Below, in pieces: positions 38,553-45,878 of a DNA stretch of 64,000 nucleotides. This DNA comes from CAVUXJ01 sp963814975. Lineage in GTDB: Bacteria > Acidobacteriota > Vicinamibacteria > Vicinamibacterales > CAVVIG01. The translations under genes and the position numbers were made by a program. Position 1 is the stretch's first letter. Each line of letters starts with the position of its first letter. The notes under the pieces are model-generated. The model saw nothing but the letters and a program-made list of their open reading frames with translations, did no database searches and was not told the origin of the DNA. The DNA lies in assembly GCA_963814975.1 (NCBI GenBank), contig CAWFFB010000017.1, positions 1 to 64,000 of the forward strand, in the 5' to 3' direction.

Positions 38553-39918
38553 CGACCGCTCAGGGCCCAGCCCCTCCGGAGCCGCTCGTTTGTTCGGCAC
38601 CGACGGTGTGCGCGGCGCGGCAGGCCAGTATCCCCTCGATGCCGCCACAGTACGTCGGCTCGGGGCCGCGCTGGTCCGCGCGCTTCCGCACGAGACCGAA
38701 TCGCCGCGGCTGCTGGTTGGACGTGATACCCGCGAATCAGGAGGCTGGATCGAAGCCGAGCTGGCGCACGGCGCTTCGGGGGAAGGGGCGAGCGTGACGA
38801 GCGCGGGCGTGGTCCCCACCCCCGCCATCGCGTATCTGACACCGGCCGAGGGCTATCACGCAGGAGTGGTGATCTCGGCATCCCACAATCCGTTCGAAGA
38901 CAATGGCCTCAAGGTCTTCTCTGGCCGGGGCGAGAAATTCGCCGAGCGTGTCGAACGGGAAGTCGAAGCGATCATCGCCGACTTGTCATGGACGGCAAGG
39001 GGAGGCGAAGCCGCGCCCCTCGCGCAGGCCGATCTCGCGGGCGCCTACCTGGATCACCTGAGCACCGTGCTGCCGAAAGGCGACGCGCTGAACGGATTCA
39101 CGCTCGCCGTCGATTGTGCCAACGGCGCGACGACGATCGTCGCACCCGCCTTGTTCGAGAGACTCGGCATCAGGACGATCGTCATCGGGGATCAACCCAA
39201 TGGGCGGAATATCAACCTCGGGTGCGGGTCGACGCACCCGGAGCTGCTGGCTGCGACGGTTGTCAAGAACGGATGTCAGATGGGGGTCGCCTTCGACGGC
39301 GACGGCGACCGTGCCATCTTCGTCGATCATCGAGGGCGGATCGTCGACGGGGACCATGTGCTGCTGATGTGCGGCCGGCAGCTGCAGGCCGAAGGACGGC
39401 TGAAGGGGAACGCGATCGCAGCGACCGTCATGAGCAATATCGGCCTGGAGCTCGCGTTGCGCGATCTCGGGATCGCTCTCGTGCGGTGCGCGGTCGGCGA
39501 CAAGTACGTGATGGAGGAGATGCTGGCGCGCGATCTCTCCCTCGGGGGAGAGCAGTCGGGGCACGTGATTTTCTCGGAGTACCTGTTTACGGGCGACGGC
39601 CTCTGCACCGCGCTGAACGTCCTGCGGACGGTCGCGGGCACCCGGCGCTCGTTGGCAGATCTGGCGGGCGACCTCGTGAACTATCCGCAAGTCCTCCTCA
39701 ACGTTCGTGTCCGTGAGAAGGTCGATCTGGCGCATGTGCCGGCGGTTGCGGCAGCCATCGCGCGAGTCGAATCCCGTGTTGCGGGTCAGGGCCGCCTGCT
39801 CGTCCGGTATTCGGGCACCGAACCGCTGTTGCGCGTGATGCTCGAAGGCCAGCACCAGGAAGAAATCCGGCTCTGGGCGCAGGAGATTATCGACACGGTG
39901 AAGGAACATCTCGGATAG
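38539..39918 (+). CDS. glmM: Phosphoglucosamine mutase
   Basis: 459 residues from the GTG at 38539, inside the cdaR end; a TTG at 38590 (LFGTDGVRG) is the alternative. Converts glucosamine-6-phosphate to glucosamine-1-phosphate for UDP-GlcNAc. The phosphoserine is Ser115 in ISASHNPFEDNG, the metal loop is DGDGDR (253-258), the sugar loop GGEQSGH, and the phosphate-binding RYSGTEPLLRVM. GlmM binds CdaA directly in other bacteria, which fits this operon. Confidence 0.96.
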   Translation: MPRTDDRSGPSPSGAARLFGTDGVRGAAGQYPLDAATVRRLGAALVRALPHETESPRLLVGRDTRESGGWIEAELAHGASGEGASVTSAGVVPTPAIAYLTPAEGYHAGVVISASHNPFEDNGLKVFSGRGEKFAERVEREVEAIIADLSWTARGGEAAPLAQADLAGAYLDHLSTVLPKGDALNGFTLAVDCANGATTIVAPALFERLGIRTIVIGDQPNGRNINLGCGSTHPELLAATVVKNGCQMGVAFDGDGDRAIFVDHRGRIVDGDHVLLMCGRQLQAEGRLKGNAIAATVMSNIGLELALRDLGIALVRCAVGDKYVMEEMLARDLSLGGEQSGHVIFSEYLFTGDGLCTALNVLRTVAGTRRSLADLAGDLVNYPQVLLNVRVREKVDLAHVPAVAAAIARVESRVAGQGRLLVRYSGTEPLLRVMLEGQHQEEIRLWAQEIIDTVKEHLG

Positions 39919-39920
39919 GG

Positions 39921-40012
39921 CAATCTCGTCATGTAGTCATCTCATCATTGCGTCATCGATTGCCAAATTTGCACATCGATGACCAGATGCCCGGATGACC
40001 AAGTGACTCGAT
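39921..40012. repeat. Octad-word palindrome, GTCATC family
   Basis: Left words TCGTCATG, TAGTCATC, TCATCATT, GCGTCATC; right words GATGACCA, GATGCCCG, GATGACCA. The core GTCATCGAT (39952-39960) pairs perfectly with ATCGATGAC (39975-39983). The vocabulary is shared with the rRNA spacer element. It ends just before the pdxJ start. Confidence 0.75.
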
Positions 40013-40014
40013 TC

Positions 40015-40770
40015 ATGATTCGGTTAAGCGTCAACGTCAACAAGGTCGCGACGCTGCGCAACTCGCGCGGCGGCCGGCAGCCGCGCGTTCTCGACGCGGT
40101 GGCTGCGTGTCTGGCCGCGGGTGCGGACGGCATCACCGTGCATCCGCGCGCCGATAACCGTCATATCACGCCCGGGGATGTCCGCGAGATCGCCGGCGCG
40201 CTGCAATCGCGGCGCCCTTCGATCGAATACAACATCGAGGGCGATCCGCGGCCGGATTTGCTCGCGCTGGTGCTCGAGGTCCGACCGGATCAGTGTACGC
40301 TCGTCCCTGTGGTGCCGGGGGAGATCACCAGTCAGGCGGGCTGGCGCCCGGGACCGGAGGCCGTAGGTCTGCCGGCCGTGATCCATACGCTCAAGTCGAA
40401 CGGCATCCGGGTGAGTCTATTTGTTGAGCCGTTCGCGGACGCGGTGCAGTTCGCCTCGTCGCTCGGCGCCGATCGGGTGGAGCTGTACACTGAGCCGTTC
40501 GCTCGCGCGTTCGAGCAGGGCGCCGATCAGGCCCGCCGTTCCTTCGAGCGCTACACGGAAGCGGCTCGCCTGGCGCGATCTCTCGACCTTGGCGTCAACG
40601 CCGGCCACGACCTCGATCTGGAGAACCTCATCTTGTTTCGCGAACTTCCTTATCTGGACGAAGTGTCGATCGGCCACGCGATCCTCTCGCGCGCGATCTT
40701 TGCCGGCCTCGAACCTGTCGTTCGTGAGTACCTGGCGGTCCTTCGCGGCGGGCGGGGAGCCGACGCGTGA
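40015..40770 (+). CDS. pdxJ: Pyridoxine 5'-phosphate synthase
   Basis: 251 residues from the ATG at 40015. Closes the vitamin B6 ring from 1-deoxyxylulose-5-phosphate and amino-hydroxyacetone phosphate. Family blocks: LSVNVNKVATLRNSRGG, GADGITVHPRADNRHI, YNIEGDPRP, QCTLVPVVPGEITSQAGW, VSLFVEPFADAV, ELYTEPFA and LGVNAGHDLDLENL. The active-site Glu/His positions are retained. Overlaps the hydrolase start by 4 bp. Confidence 0.96.
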   Translation: MIRLSVNVNKVATLRNSRGGRQPRVLDAVAACLAAGADGITVHPRADNRHITPGDVREIAGALQSRRPSIEYNIEGDPRPDLLALVLEVRPDQCTLVPVVPGEITSQAGWRPGPEAVGLPAVIHTLKSNGIRVSLFVEPFADAVQFASSLGADRVELYTEPFARAFEQGADQARRSFERYTEAARLARSLDLGVNAGHDLDLENLILFRELPYLDEVSIGHAILSRAIFAGLEPVVREYLAVLRGGRGADA

Positions 40771-41528
40771 ACCTCGCGGATTGTTGGACGTCGCCGCGGG
40801 TGTGGATCCGCACCAGCGCGGTGGCATTGGTGGCCATCATCATCTCGACGCCCGTGGTGCAGACGGTCAGCGCGCGCACCGTCGGCATGCGAACCGAGGA
40901 CGGCGTGGCGATTGCCGGAACGTTCTATGAAGCGGGCCGAGGTCCGGCGCCCACCGTCATTTTCCTGCACATGTTGACGAGATCCCGCCAGGACTGGGAC
41001 GCGGTCGCCAATCGGCTTGCGGACGCGGGCCTCCATGCGCTCACGATCGATTTTCGCGGACACGGCGGTTCCTCCGCCGGCCCGCCTCCCGCCGCCGGGG
41101 GCGACCCCGATCTCGCACGCCTCGTCCTGGACGTGCGGGCCGCGCGGACGTTTCTCGTCGCACGAGGCGATCTCGTCATTGCATCTGCAATTGGCATCGC
41201 AGGCGCCTCGCTGGGCGCCAATGTGGCCATTCTGGCAGCCGCAGGCGACCCGGGGGTCCGGAGTCTGGCCCTCTTGTCGCCGGGTCTCGACTACCGTTCG
41301 CTCAGGACCGATGGGGCCCTCCGCAAGTATGGTGGGCGGCCGGCGCTGTTGCTGGCCGGCAGCAACGACCCGTACGCCCTTCGATCGGCCAAGGAACTGG
41401 CCGCGGGCGGCGGCGGCGTGCGCGAGGTCAGGATCCTCGAGAACGCCGGTCACGGCACGACGATGCTCAAGGGCGACCACGATCTCGGGCGCGTCCTGGT
41501 GGACTGGTTTCAACGCACGCTGTTATGA
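40767..41528 (+). CDS. Exported alpha/beta hydrolase
   Basis: 253 residues from a GTG start. An N-terminal hydrophobic segment (SAVALVAIIISTPVVQTVSA) is a signal or anchor. The fold is shown by PTVIFLHMLTRSRQDWD, LTIDFRGHGGSS, the nucleophile elbow GASLGAN (Ser), the acid in LLAGSNDPYA, and the His in ENAGHGTTML. Dienelactone-hydrolase or lipase-like; the substrate is unknown. Confidence 0.85.
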   Translation: MNLADCWTSPRVWIRTSAVALVAIIISTPVVQTVSARTVGMRTEDGVAIAGTFYEAGRGPAPTVIFLHMLTRSRQDWDAVANRLADAGLHALTIDFRGHGGSSAGPPPAAGGDPDLARLVLDVRAARTFLVARGDLVIASAIGIAGASLGANVAILAAAGDPGVRSLALLSPGLDYRSLRTDGALRKYGGRPALLLAGSNDPYALRSAKELAAGGGGVREVRILENAGHGTTMLKGDHDLGRVLVDWFQRTLL

Positions 41529-41625
41529 TCAGCTTCAGCTCACAGCTATCAGATCTCAGGCTGTTTCTCGGTTCAGCTTGAGGTGTCCCGCACGAGCGCC
41601 GATAGCTGCCAGCCGATGGCTGACA
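41528..41625. repeat. Heptad-word palindrome, AGCTxxC family
   Basis: Left words AGCTCAC-AGCTATC-AGATCTC (about 41538-41558). Right words GATAGCT-GCCAGCC-GATGGCT (about 41601-41621) are their approximate reverse complements. It lies between the hydrolase and the TPR gene. Confidence 0.6.
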
Positions 41626-41640
41626 TCAACATAACCAACC

Positions 41641-42240
41641 ATGAAGTCTGATGCAGTTGCGTTTGGCGTCGCCGGCATTCTGTTCGGGCTCATCGCTGGA
41701 TGGGTGATCGGCAGCCAGCAGGCGGCTCTGCGCCAGCCGGCCGCGGCTGTGCAGGCTGCCCAGCCGGCCGGGTCCCCGGCGGCGATCCTCGATCAGGCGC
41801 AGGTCAATGCGTTCATCTCGGTGGCGGAGCGTGAGCCGACGAACGCCGCGCCCCGGGCGCAGCTCGGCGACTTGTATTTCGACGCCGAGCGCTACGACGA
41901 CGCGATCAAGTGGTACAGCGATGCCCTGCGGCTCTCGCCGGGCGATATCGACGTCAGCACCAATCTCGGCATGTCGTACTACTACGCCAACCAGCCGGAC
42001 CAAGCACTGGAGCAGCTCGACCGATCGCTGAAGATCAACCCGAAGCACACGAAAACGCTCCTGAATGTCGGCGTGGTGAGGGCCGTCGCCAAACAGGATC
42101 TGCAGGGTGCGCAGCAGGCGTGGGAACAGGTCATCTCGCTCGACCCGCAGAGTCCCGAAGCCCAGGCAGCCAGACGGGCACTCGACAGTCTGCGCGCGGC
42201 GCATCCGCCCCAGGGCGCGGGACAGAAGCCGGGTGCCTGA
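41641..42240 (+). CDS. Membrane-anchored tetratricopeptide-repeat protein
   Basis: 199 residues. One N-terminal membrane segment (VAFGVAGILFGLIAGWVIGSQ) is followed by an Ala/Pro linker and about three TPR units (PRAQLGDLYFDAERYDDAIKWYSDALRLSPGD, VSTNLGMSYYYANQPDQALEQLDRSLKINPKH, TLLNVGVVRAVAKQDLQGAQQAWEQVISLDPQS, all in outline). It is a scaffold with unknown partners. It overlaps the next gene's ATG (TGATG). Confidence 0.85.
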   Translation: MKSDAVAFGVAGILFGLIAGWVIGSQQAALRQPAAAVQAAQPAGSPAAILDQAQVNAFISVAEREPTNAAPRAQLGDLYFDAERYDDAIKWYSDALRLSPGDIDVSTNLGMSYYYANQPDQALEQLDRSLKINPKHTKTLLNVGVVRAVAKQDLQGAQQAWEQVISLDPQSPEAQAARRALDSLRAAHPPQGAGQKPGA

Positions 42241-42503
42241 TGCTGGTGCGGTACATCCTGATCGTCCTGCTTGTTGCGCTTCTCGCGCGCGCCTTCGCGC
42301 GCTTGTTCGCCGGCTTCCTCGAGGGGGTGACCGGGACCCCGCGCGGAACGCGCGTGCCTCGCCTCGGTGTCCAGATGGTGCGCGATCCGGTATGCGGGAC
42401 CTTCGTGGTCCCCGATCGCGCGGTGATGCTGGTCGACGGAATCCAACGTCTGCACTTCTGCTCTGACAAGTGCCGCGACCAGTATCGCGCGCGTGTGAGA
42501 TGA
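42240..42503 (+). CDS. Small membrane protein with a YHS-type metal-binding tail
   Basis: 87 residues. N-terminal membrane helix (MLVRYILIVLLVALLARAF), then a YHS/TRASH-like domain: MVRDPVCGTFVVPDRAV and LHFCSDKCRDQYR. The three Cys (VCG and CSDKC) can hold a metal ion. It resembles the PP0621 group. Lies between the TPR gene and the aldolase with overlapping stop and start codons, so the three are translated together. Confidence 0.75.
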   Translation: MLVRYILIVLLVALLARAFARLFAGFLEGVTGTPRGTRVPRLGVQMVRDPVCGTFVVPDRAVMLVDGIQRLHFCSDKCRDQYRARVR

Positions 42504-43399
42504 GCATCGAATCGTCGCTGCGGGCCGACATCGTCGAGGTCGGCCGTCGCATGTACGCGCGCGGCTATACGGCTTCTAACGACGGCAACATCAGCGTCCG
42601 TTACGGCGCCGATCGCCTGCTCATGACCCCCAAGAGCGTCTGCAAGGGGTTCATGTCTCCCGACATGATGTGCGTCACCGACCTGGAAGGGCGGAAGCTC
42701 CAGGGCGATCGCGACCCGTCGACCGAGATGCTGATGCACCTCGAGGTGTACCGCCAGCGCCCCGACGTCCAGGCTGTCGTGCATGCGCATCCGCCGATTG
42801 CGACCGGCTTCGCGGTGGCCGGCATTCCACTCGACCGCGCCGTCCTGGCCGAAGTGCTCACCACGCTTGGCAGCATTCCGATTGCGGCGTACGCGACACC
42901 CTCCACGACGGAGCTGCCGACGGCCGTGCGCAAGTACATCAAGGCCCACGACGGGATGCTGCTCGCCAACCACGGTGCGCTGACGGTCGGCGGCGATCTG
43001 TACGCCGCGTACTTCAAGATGGAGACGATCGAGCACTTCGCCAAGATCAGCCTCGTCGCCCGCCTGTTGGGTCGCGAGAACCTGATCGCCCGCGAGGAGG
43101 TGCTGCGGCTGCAGGAACTGCGCGGCGCGTACGGCATCAAAGCGCCGGCCCCGATCTGCGCGGATCCGCCGGATGGTGAGGATGACCGACCGGGTACGCG
43201 CGGGGACGGTCGCACCGACGATATCGCGACCTGTCAGGTCGTACAAGCCCCCGCCGGCGGCGGGATGCGCCTCGTGCCCGATCTGCTGGATGCGAGCGAA
43301 CCGATCCAGGCCGCACAGGGCAATCAGGAAGCGGAAATTCGGTTAACATACCGCGAACTCTCCGCCCTCATCGAAGAAGCGGTTCGGAGCCTGAGGTAG
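42500..43399 (+). CDS. Class II aldolase/adducin-family protein with a C-terminal encapsulation-peptide-like helix
   Basis: 299 residues. The catalytic domain (1-225) has the substrate loop SNDGNISVR, the zinc His pair in HAHPPIA and the third His in LLANHGAL, as in L-fuculose- and L-rhamnulose-phosphate aldolases. It is followed by a 50-residue flexible linker rich in Gly/Asp/Pro/Ala (CADPPDGEDDRPGTRGDGRT) and an amphipathic helix at 279-299 (LTYRELSALIEEAVRSLR). That is the plan of cargo enzymes targeted to bacterial microcompartments. The shell genes begin 120 bp downstream. The probable reaction splits a sugar phosphate into dihydroxyacetone phosphate plus an aldehyde; the sugar is not known. 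Confidence 0.88.
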   Translation: MSIESSLRADIVEVGRRMYARGYTASNDGNISVRYGADRLLMTPKSVCKGFMSPDMMCVTDLEGRKLQGDRDPSTEMLMHLEVYRQRPDVQAVVHAHPPIATGFAVAGIPLDRAVLAEVLTTLGSIPIAAYATPSTTELPTAVRKYIKAHDGMLLANHGALTVGGDLYAAYFKMETIEHFAKISLVARLLGRENLIAREEVLRLQELRGAYGIKAPAPICADPPDGEDDRPGTRGDGRTDDIATCQVVQAPAGGGMRLVPDLLDASEPIQAAQGNQEAEIRLTYRELSALIEEAVRSLR

Positions 43400-43426
43400 C
43401 GGGAGCGTGTAGGACTAAGGGGTGGT

Positions 43427-43497
43427 CAGTTGACAGTTCACGGTTCACGGTTAACAGCTAGCGGTCTGGTCAACGGTCAACTGTCAGCTGTGGACTA
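43427..43497. repeat. Heptad-word palindrome, GTTGACA/GTTCACG family
   Basis: Left heptads AGTTGAC-AGTTCAC-GGTTCAC-GGTTAAC-AGCTAGC; right heptads GTCAACG-GTCAACT-GTCAGCT-GTGGACT. The arms are reverse-complementary in order. The vocabulary is the same as at 15.8 and 31.1 kb. It stands between the aldolase and the first shell gene, whose AAGGAG site follows. Confidence 0.88.
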
Positions 43498-43519
43498 GCG
43501 AGCCTCCAAGGAGATCGTA

Positions 43520-43813
43520 ATGGGTGAGGCGCTCGGGATGATCGAAACGAAGGGCCTGGTCGCGATGATCGAGGCCGCCGACGCGATGGTCAAGGCGGCG
43601 AAGGTCACGCTGGTCGGGTGGGAGAAAATCGGCGCCGGGTACGTGACCGCCATCGTGCGCGGTGATGTCGCGGCCGTGAAGGCCGCCACCGACGCGGGCG
43701 CTGCGGCGGCGCGCCGCGTGGGCGAGCTGGTTTCGGTCCACGTCATTCCCAGGCCGCACGCCAACCTCGAGGAGGCGCTGCCGATCGGCAAGGCTGCGAG
43801 CACGAAAGCCTAG
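43520..43813 (+). CDS. BMC-H microcompartment shell protein (hexamer)
   Basis: 97 residues. A single BMC (PF00936-type) domain: ALGMIETKGLVAMIEAADAMVKAAKV, then VGWEKIGAGYVTAIVRGDVAAVKAATDAGAAAA (outline), then VHVIPRPH. It is the canonical PduA/EutM/CcmK-like tile that forms shell facets. The start is preceded by AAGGAG. The pore-region residues cannot be assigned to a substrate by eye. Confidence 0.97.
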   Translation: MGEALGMIETKGLVAMIEAADAMVKAAKVTLVGWEKIGAGYVTAIVRGDVAAVKAATDAGAAAARRVGELVSVHVIPRPHANLEEALPIGKAASTKA

Positions 43814-43816
43814 TCG

Positions 43817-44089
43817 GTGCTCCTCGCCAAGATCGTTGGGACCGTGGTCGCGACGCGAAAGGATCCGCGGCTCGTCAGCAACAAGCTGATGGTCGCGCGG
43901 CCGGTAGATCCGCGCGGCAAGGCCGAGGGTGCATATCTGGTGGCCGTCGACACGGTCGATGCCGGCATCGGCGAGACCGTCCTCATCGTCAGCGGCAGCT
44001 CGGCGCGGATGGCGGCCGGCATGAAAGACAGCCCCGTCGATGCCGCGATCGTCGGCATCGTCGACACTGTCGATATACACGAAACATAA
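43817..44089 (+). CDS. BMC-P pentameric vertex protein, first copy (EutN/CcmL family)
   Basis: 90 residues from a GTG start, 3 nt after the BMC-H stop. EutN/CcmL signature: LAKIVGTVVATRKDPRLVSNKLMVARPVD, AVDTVDAGIGETVLIVSGSSAR, DAAIVGIVDTVD (first in outline). Pentamers cap the icosahedral vertices. The other two copies follow downstream. Confidence 0.96.
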   Translation: MLLAKIVGTVVATRKDPRLVSNKLMVARPVDPRGKAEGAYLVAVDTVDAGIGETVLIVSGSSARMAAGMKDSPVDAAIVGIVDTVDIHET

Positions 44090-44098
44090 GCGAGACAT

Positions 44099-44196
44099 GA
44101 GATTGCAGATTTCAGATTGCAGATTTCAGACTTATTGCAGATTGATTCGCAATCTGAAATTCAATCTGCAATCTGCAATCTGAAATCTGCAATCTC
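44099..44196. repeat. Near-perfect heptad-word palindrome between two BMC-P genes
   Basis: The left arm 44099-44130 is GA then GATTGCA-GATTTCA-GATTGCA-GATTTCA-GA. The right arm 44165-44196 is its reverse complement with one mismatch in 32. The 34-nt centre contains further copies of the words. It would be an exceptionally stable RNA hairpin inside an operon. Confidence 0.95.
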
Positions 44197-44205
44197 AGTG
44201 TTCAT

Positions 44206-44475
44206 ATGCACCTGGCCCGTGTCATCGGCGAAGTGGTCGCCACCTGCAAAGACGACAGACTGGTCGGCATCAAGCTCCTTGTCGTCCAGCCTTTGACGCC
44301 CGAGCGTCAACCGGCCGGCCGGCCGCTCGTCGCGGCGGATTCCGTCGGCGCCGGCGTCGGCGAGGACGTGTTTTTCGTGCGGGGCAAGGAAGCCAGCTTT
44401 CCGTTCCACCCCGCCGAGCCTCCAGTCGATGCCGGGATCGTCGGCATCGTCGATCATTGGACGGTAGAGAGATAA
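44206..44475 (+). CDS. BMC-P pentameric vertex protein, second copy
   Basis: 89 residues. LARVIGEVVATCKDDRLVGIKLLVVQPL, ADSVGAGVGEDVFFVRGKEAS, DAGIVGIVDHW follow the EutN/CcmL plan. Clearly diverged from the first copy, so the three vertices probably have distinct roles, or mix. Confidence 0.96.
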   Translation: MHLARVIGEVVATCKDDRLVGIKLLVVQPLTPERQPAGRPLVAADSVGAGVGEDVFFVRGKEASFPFHPAEPPVDAGIVGIVDHWTVER

Positions 44476-44478
44476 GGA

Positions 44479-44575
44479 GAATTGCAGAATGCAGATTTCA
44501 GATTGCCGATTTGCTCCAGATTGCCGATGCATTTGAGATGCAATCTGAAATGTGCAATCTGAAATCTGTAATTCC
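44479..44575. repeat. Heptad-word palindrome, GATTGCA family, second copy
   Basis: Left arm ATTGCAGAATGCAGATTTCA (44481-44500) with GATTGCC words; right arm GCAATCTGAAAT, GTGCAATCTGAAATCTGTAA (to about 44571). Same vocabulary as 44.1 kb but with unequal word numbers in the arms, again between BMC-P genes. Confidence 0.85.
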
Positions 44576-44586
44576 CTGAGTCATCG

Positions 44587-44880
44587 ATGCAGATCGCTCG
44601 CGTGATCGGAACCGTTGTCGCGACGCAGAAGCACCGGAAGTTCGAGGGCGCCAAGTTGCTGCTCGTGCAGCCGTTGAATCTCGACGACACGCCGCGCGGC
44701 ACGGCGATGCTGGCGATCGACGGTGTCGGCGCCGGCGTTCACGAGAAGGTGCTGGTGGTGTTGGAAGGACGCGCGGCCGGGGAGGCGCTCGGGAGGAAGG
44801 CCGCACCGGTCGACGCCGCAATCATCGGCATCGTCGACTCGGTCGATTGCGAGGAACTGGAGGATCGGCGACTCTCGTGA
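44587..44880 (+). CDS. BMC-P pentameric vertex protein, third copy
   Basis: 97 residues. IARVIGTVVATQKHRKFEGAKLLLVQPLN, AIDGVGAGVHEKVLVVLEG and DAAIIGIVDSVDCEE mark the EutN/CcmL family. It has a slightly longer C-terminus. Its stop overlaps the GTG of the small Cys-rich protein (GTGA). Confidence 0.96.
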   Translation: MQIARVIGTVVATQKHRKFEGAKLLLVQPLNLDDTPRGTAMLAIDGVGAGVHEKVLVVLEGRAAGEALGRKAAPVDAAIIGIVDSVDCEELEDRRLS

Positions 44881-45116
44881 CTGAAGACGAACTGCGCGCG
44901 CTCGTGCGAGATGCGATCGCCAGGCACAGCCGGTCGGAGCCGCAGGGCCCTGAAATGGGGGCGGGGATATTTGTCGCGCCGGCGGAGACGTGGCGCGCCC
45001 ATGCCAGCCACGCACAGTTGCCGCTCGCGCGCGGCGGGGACGGAGATGGCGCCTGCCTGATCGAACCGACCGTTCGCTGCAACCACTGCGGATATTGCTT
45101 GTCCTTCGGGCACTGA
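44877..45116 (+). CDS. Small BMC-locus protein: encapsulation-peptide-like helix plus Cys motif
   Basis: 79 residues from a GTG start. I do not recognise a named family. Residues 2-17 (TEDELRALVRDAIARH) form an amphipathic helix like known encapsulation peptides and like the aldolase tail here (LSALIEEAV). A flexible middle follows. The C-terminus CLIEPTVRCNHCGYCLSFGH has a CxxCxxC cluster fit for zinc or an iron-sulfur cluster. Translational coupling to the third vertex gene ties it to the shell. Inference: a lumen protein with a metal or redox role. Confidence 0.75.
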   Translation: MTEDELRALVRDAIARHSRSEPQGPEMGAGIFVAPAETWRAHASHAQLPLARGGDGDGACLIEPTVRCNHCGYCLSFGH

Positions 45117-45149
45117 AGCTCCGATGACGCCCGGTGAGACGGAGGCAGC

Positions 45150-45878
45150 GTGACGCGTGTTTCACCCGTGGAGCGCGTCGAGGCCGTCATGCGCGCCCTC
45201 GCACGTGTCATCGACGGTCTCGAACTGCCGGCGGTCGAAAAGATTTCGAACAGCCAGAAAGAGGATCCGTTTCAGGTCCTCATCGCCACGCTGCTCTCCG
45301 CGCGAACCCAGGATGCGACGACGCTCGGGGCGTCAACCCGGTTGTTCGAGGCGGCCCGGACGCCCGGCAGCATGTCCAAGCTCACCGTCAAGCAGATCGA
45401 GCGGCTGATCTACCCGGTCAGCTTCTATCGCCATAAGGCGAGGCACGTACGCGCCACATGCCGGATGATCGTCGAGCGCTTCGATGGACGTGTGCCGGCG
45501 ACGATGGAGGAATTGCTGATGCTGCCGGGGGTCGGGCGAAAGACGGCCAATCTCGTGTTGATCCTGGCCTTTGGCAGCGTGAGCAACATCTGCGTCGATA
45601 CCCACGTCCACCGGATTTCGAACCGTCTGGGATGGGTACAGACGGGCACACCCGAGGAAACGGAGCAGGCGCTTTACCGAGCCACGCCGGCGCGGTTCTG
45701 GCCCCACATCAACTTGTACCTGGTCACTTGGGGACAGAATGTCTGCCGACCTGTCTTTCCGCGCTGCCAGGAATGCGTCGTGCGCCCGTTTTGTCCGCGC
45801 ATCGGCGTCACTCGTGAATCGAGGGCAGACGGCCCGAGAGCTGTCAACTCTCAAGTTTCAAGTGTCAAGTCTCAATAA
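45150..45878 (+). CDS. nth: Endonuclease III
   Basis: 242 residues from a GTG start. DNA glycosylase/AP lyase for oxidised pyrimidines. The HhH motif LPGVGRKTANLVL is followed by the catalytic Asp in VDTHVHRISNRLGW. The [4Fe-4S] ligands CRPVFPRCQECVVRPFC have the exact C-x6-C-x2-C-x5-C spacing. SARTQD near residue 50 is typical. The last ten residues (NSQVSSVKSQ) are encoded by the heptad-word repeat. Confidence 0.97.
   Translation: MTRVSPVERVEAVMRALARVIDGLELPAVEKISNSQKEDPFQVLIATLLSARTQDATTLGASTRLFEAARTPGSMSKLTVKQIERLIYPVSFYRHKARHVRATCRMIVERFDGRVPATMEELLMLPGVGRKTANLVLILAFGSVSNICVDTHVHRISNRLGWVQTGTPEETEQALYRATPARFWPHINLYLVTWGQNVCRPVFPRCQECVVRPFCPRIGVTRESRADGPRAVNSQVSSVKSQ

Noticed and set aside
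44099..44575. The repeated heptads as a CRISPR array.
   Set aside because: No constant repeat of 23-50 bp with unique spacers; words are 7 bp and palindromic.
43427..44575. The palindromes as ends of an insertion sequence or MITE.
   Set aside because: No transposase, no constant terminal sequence and no target duplication; each element differs in words and length.
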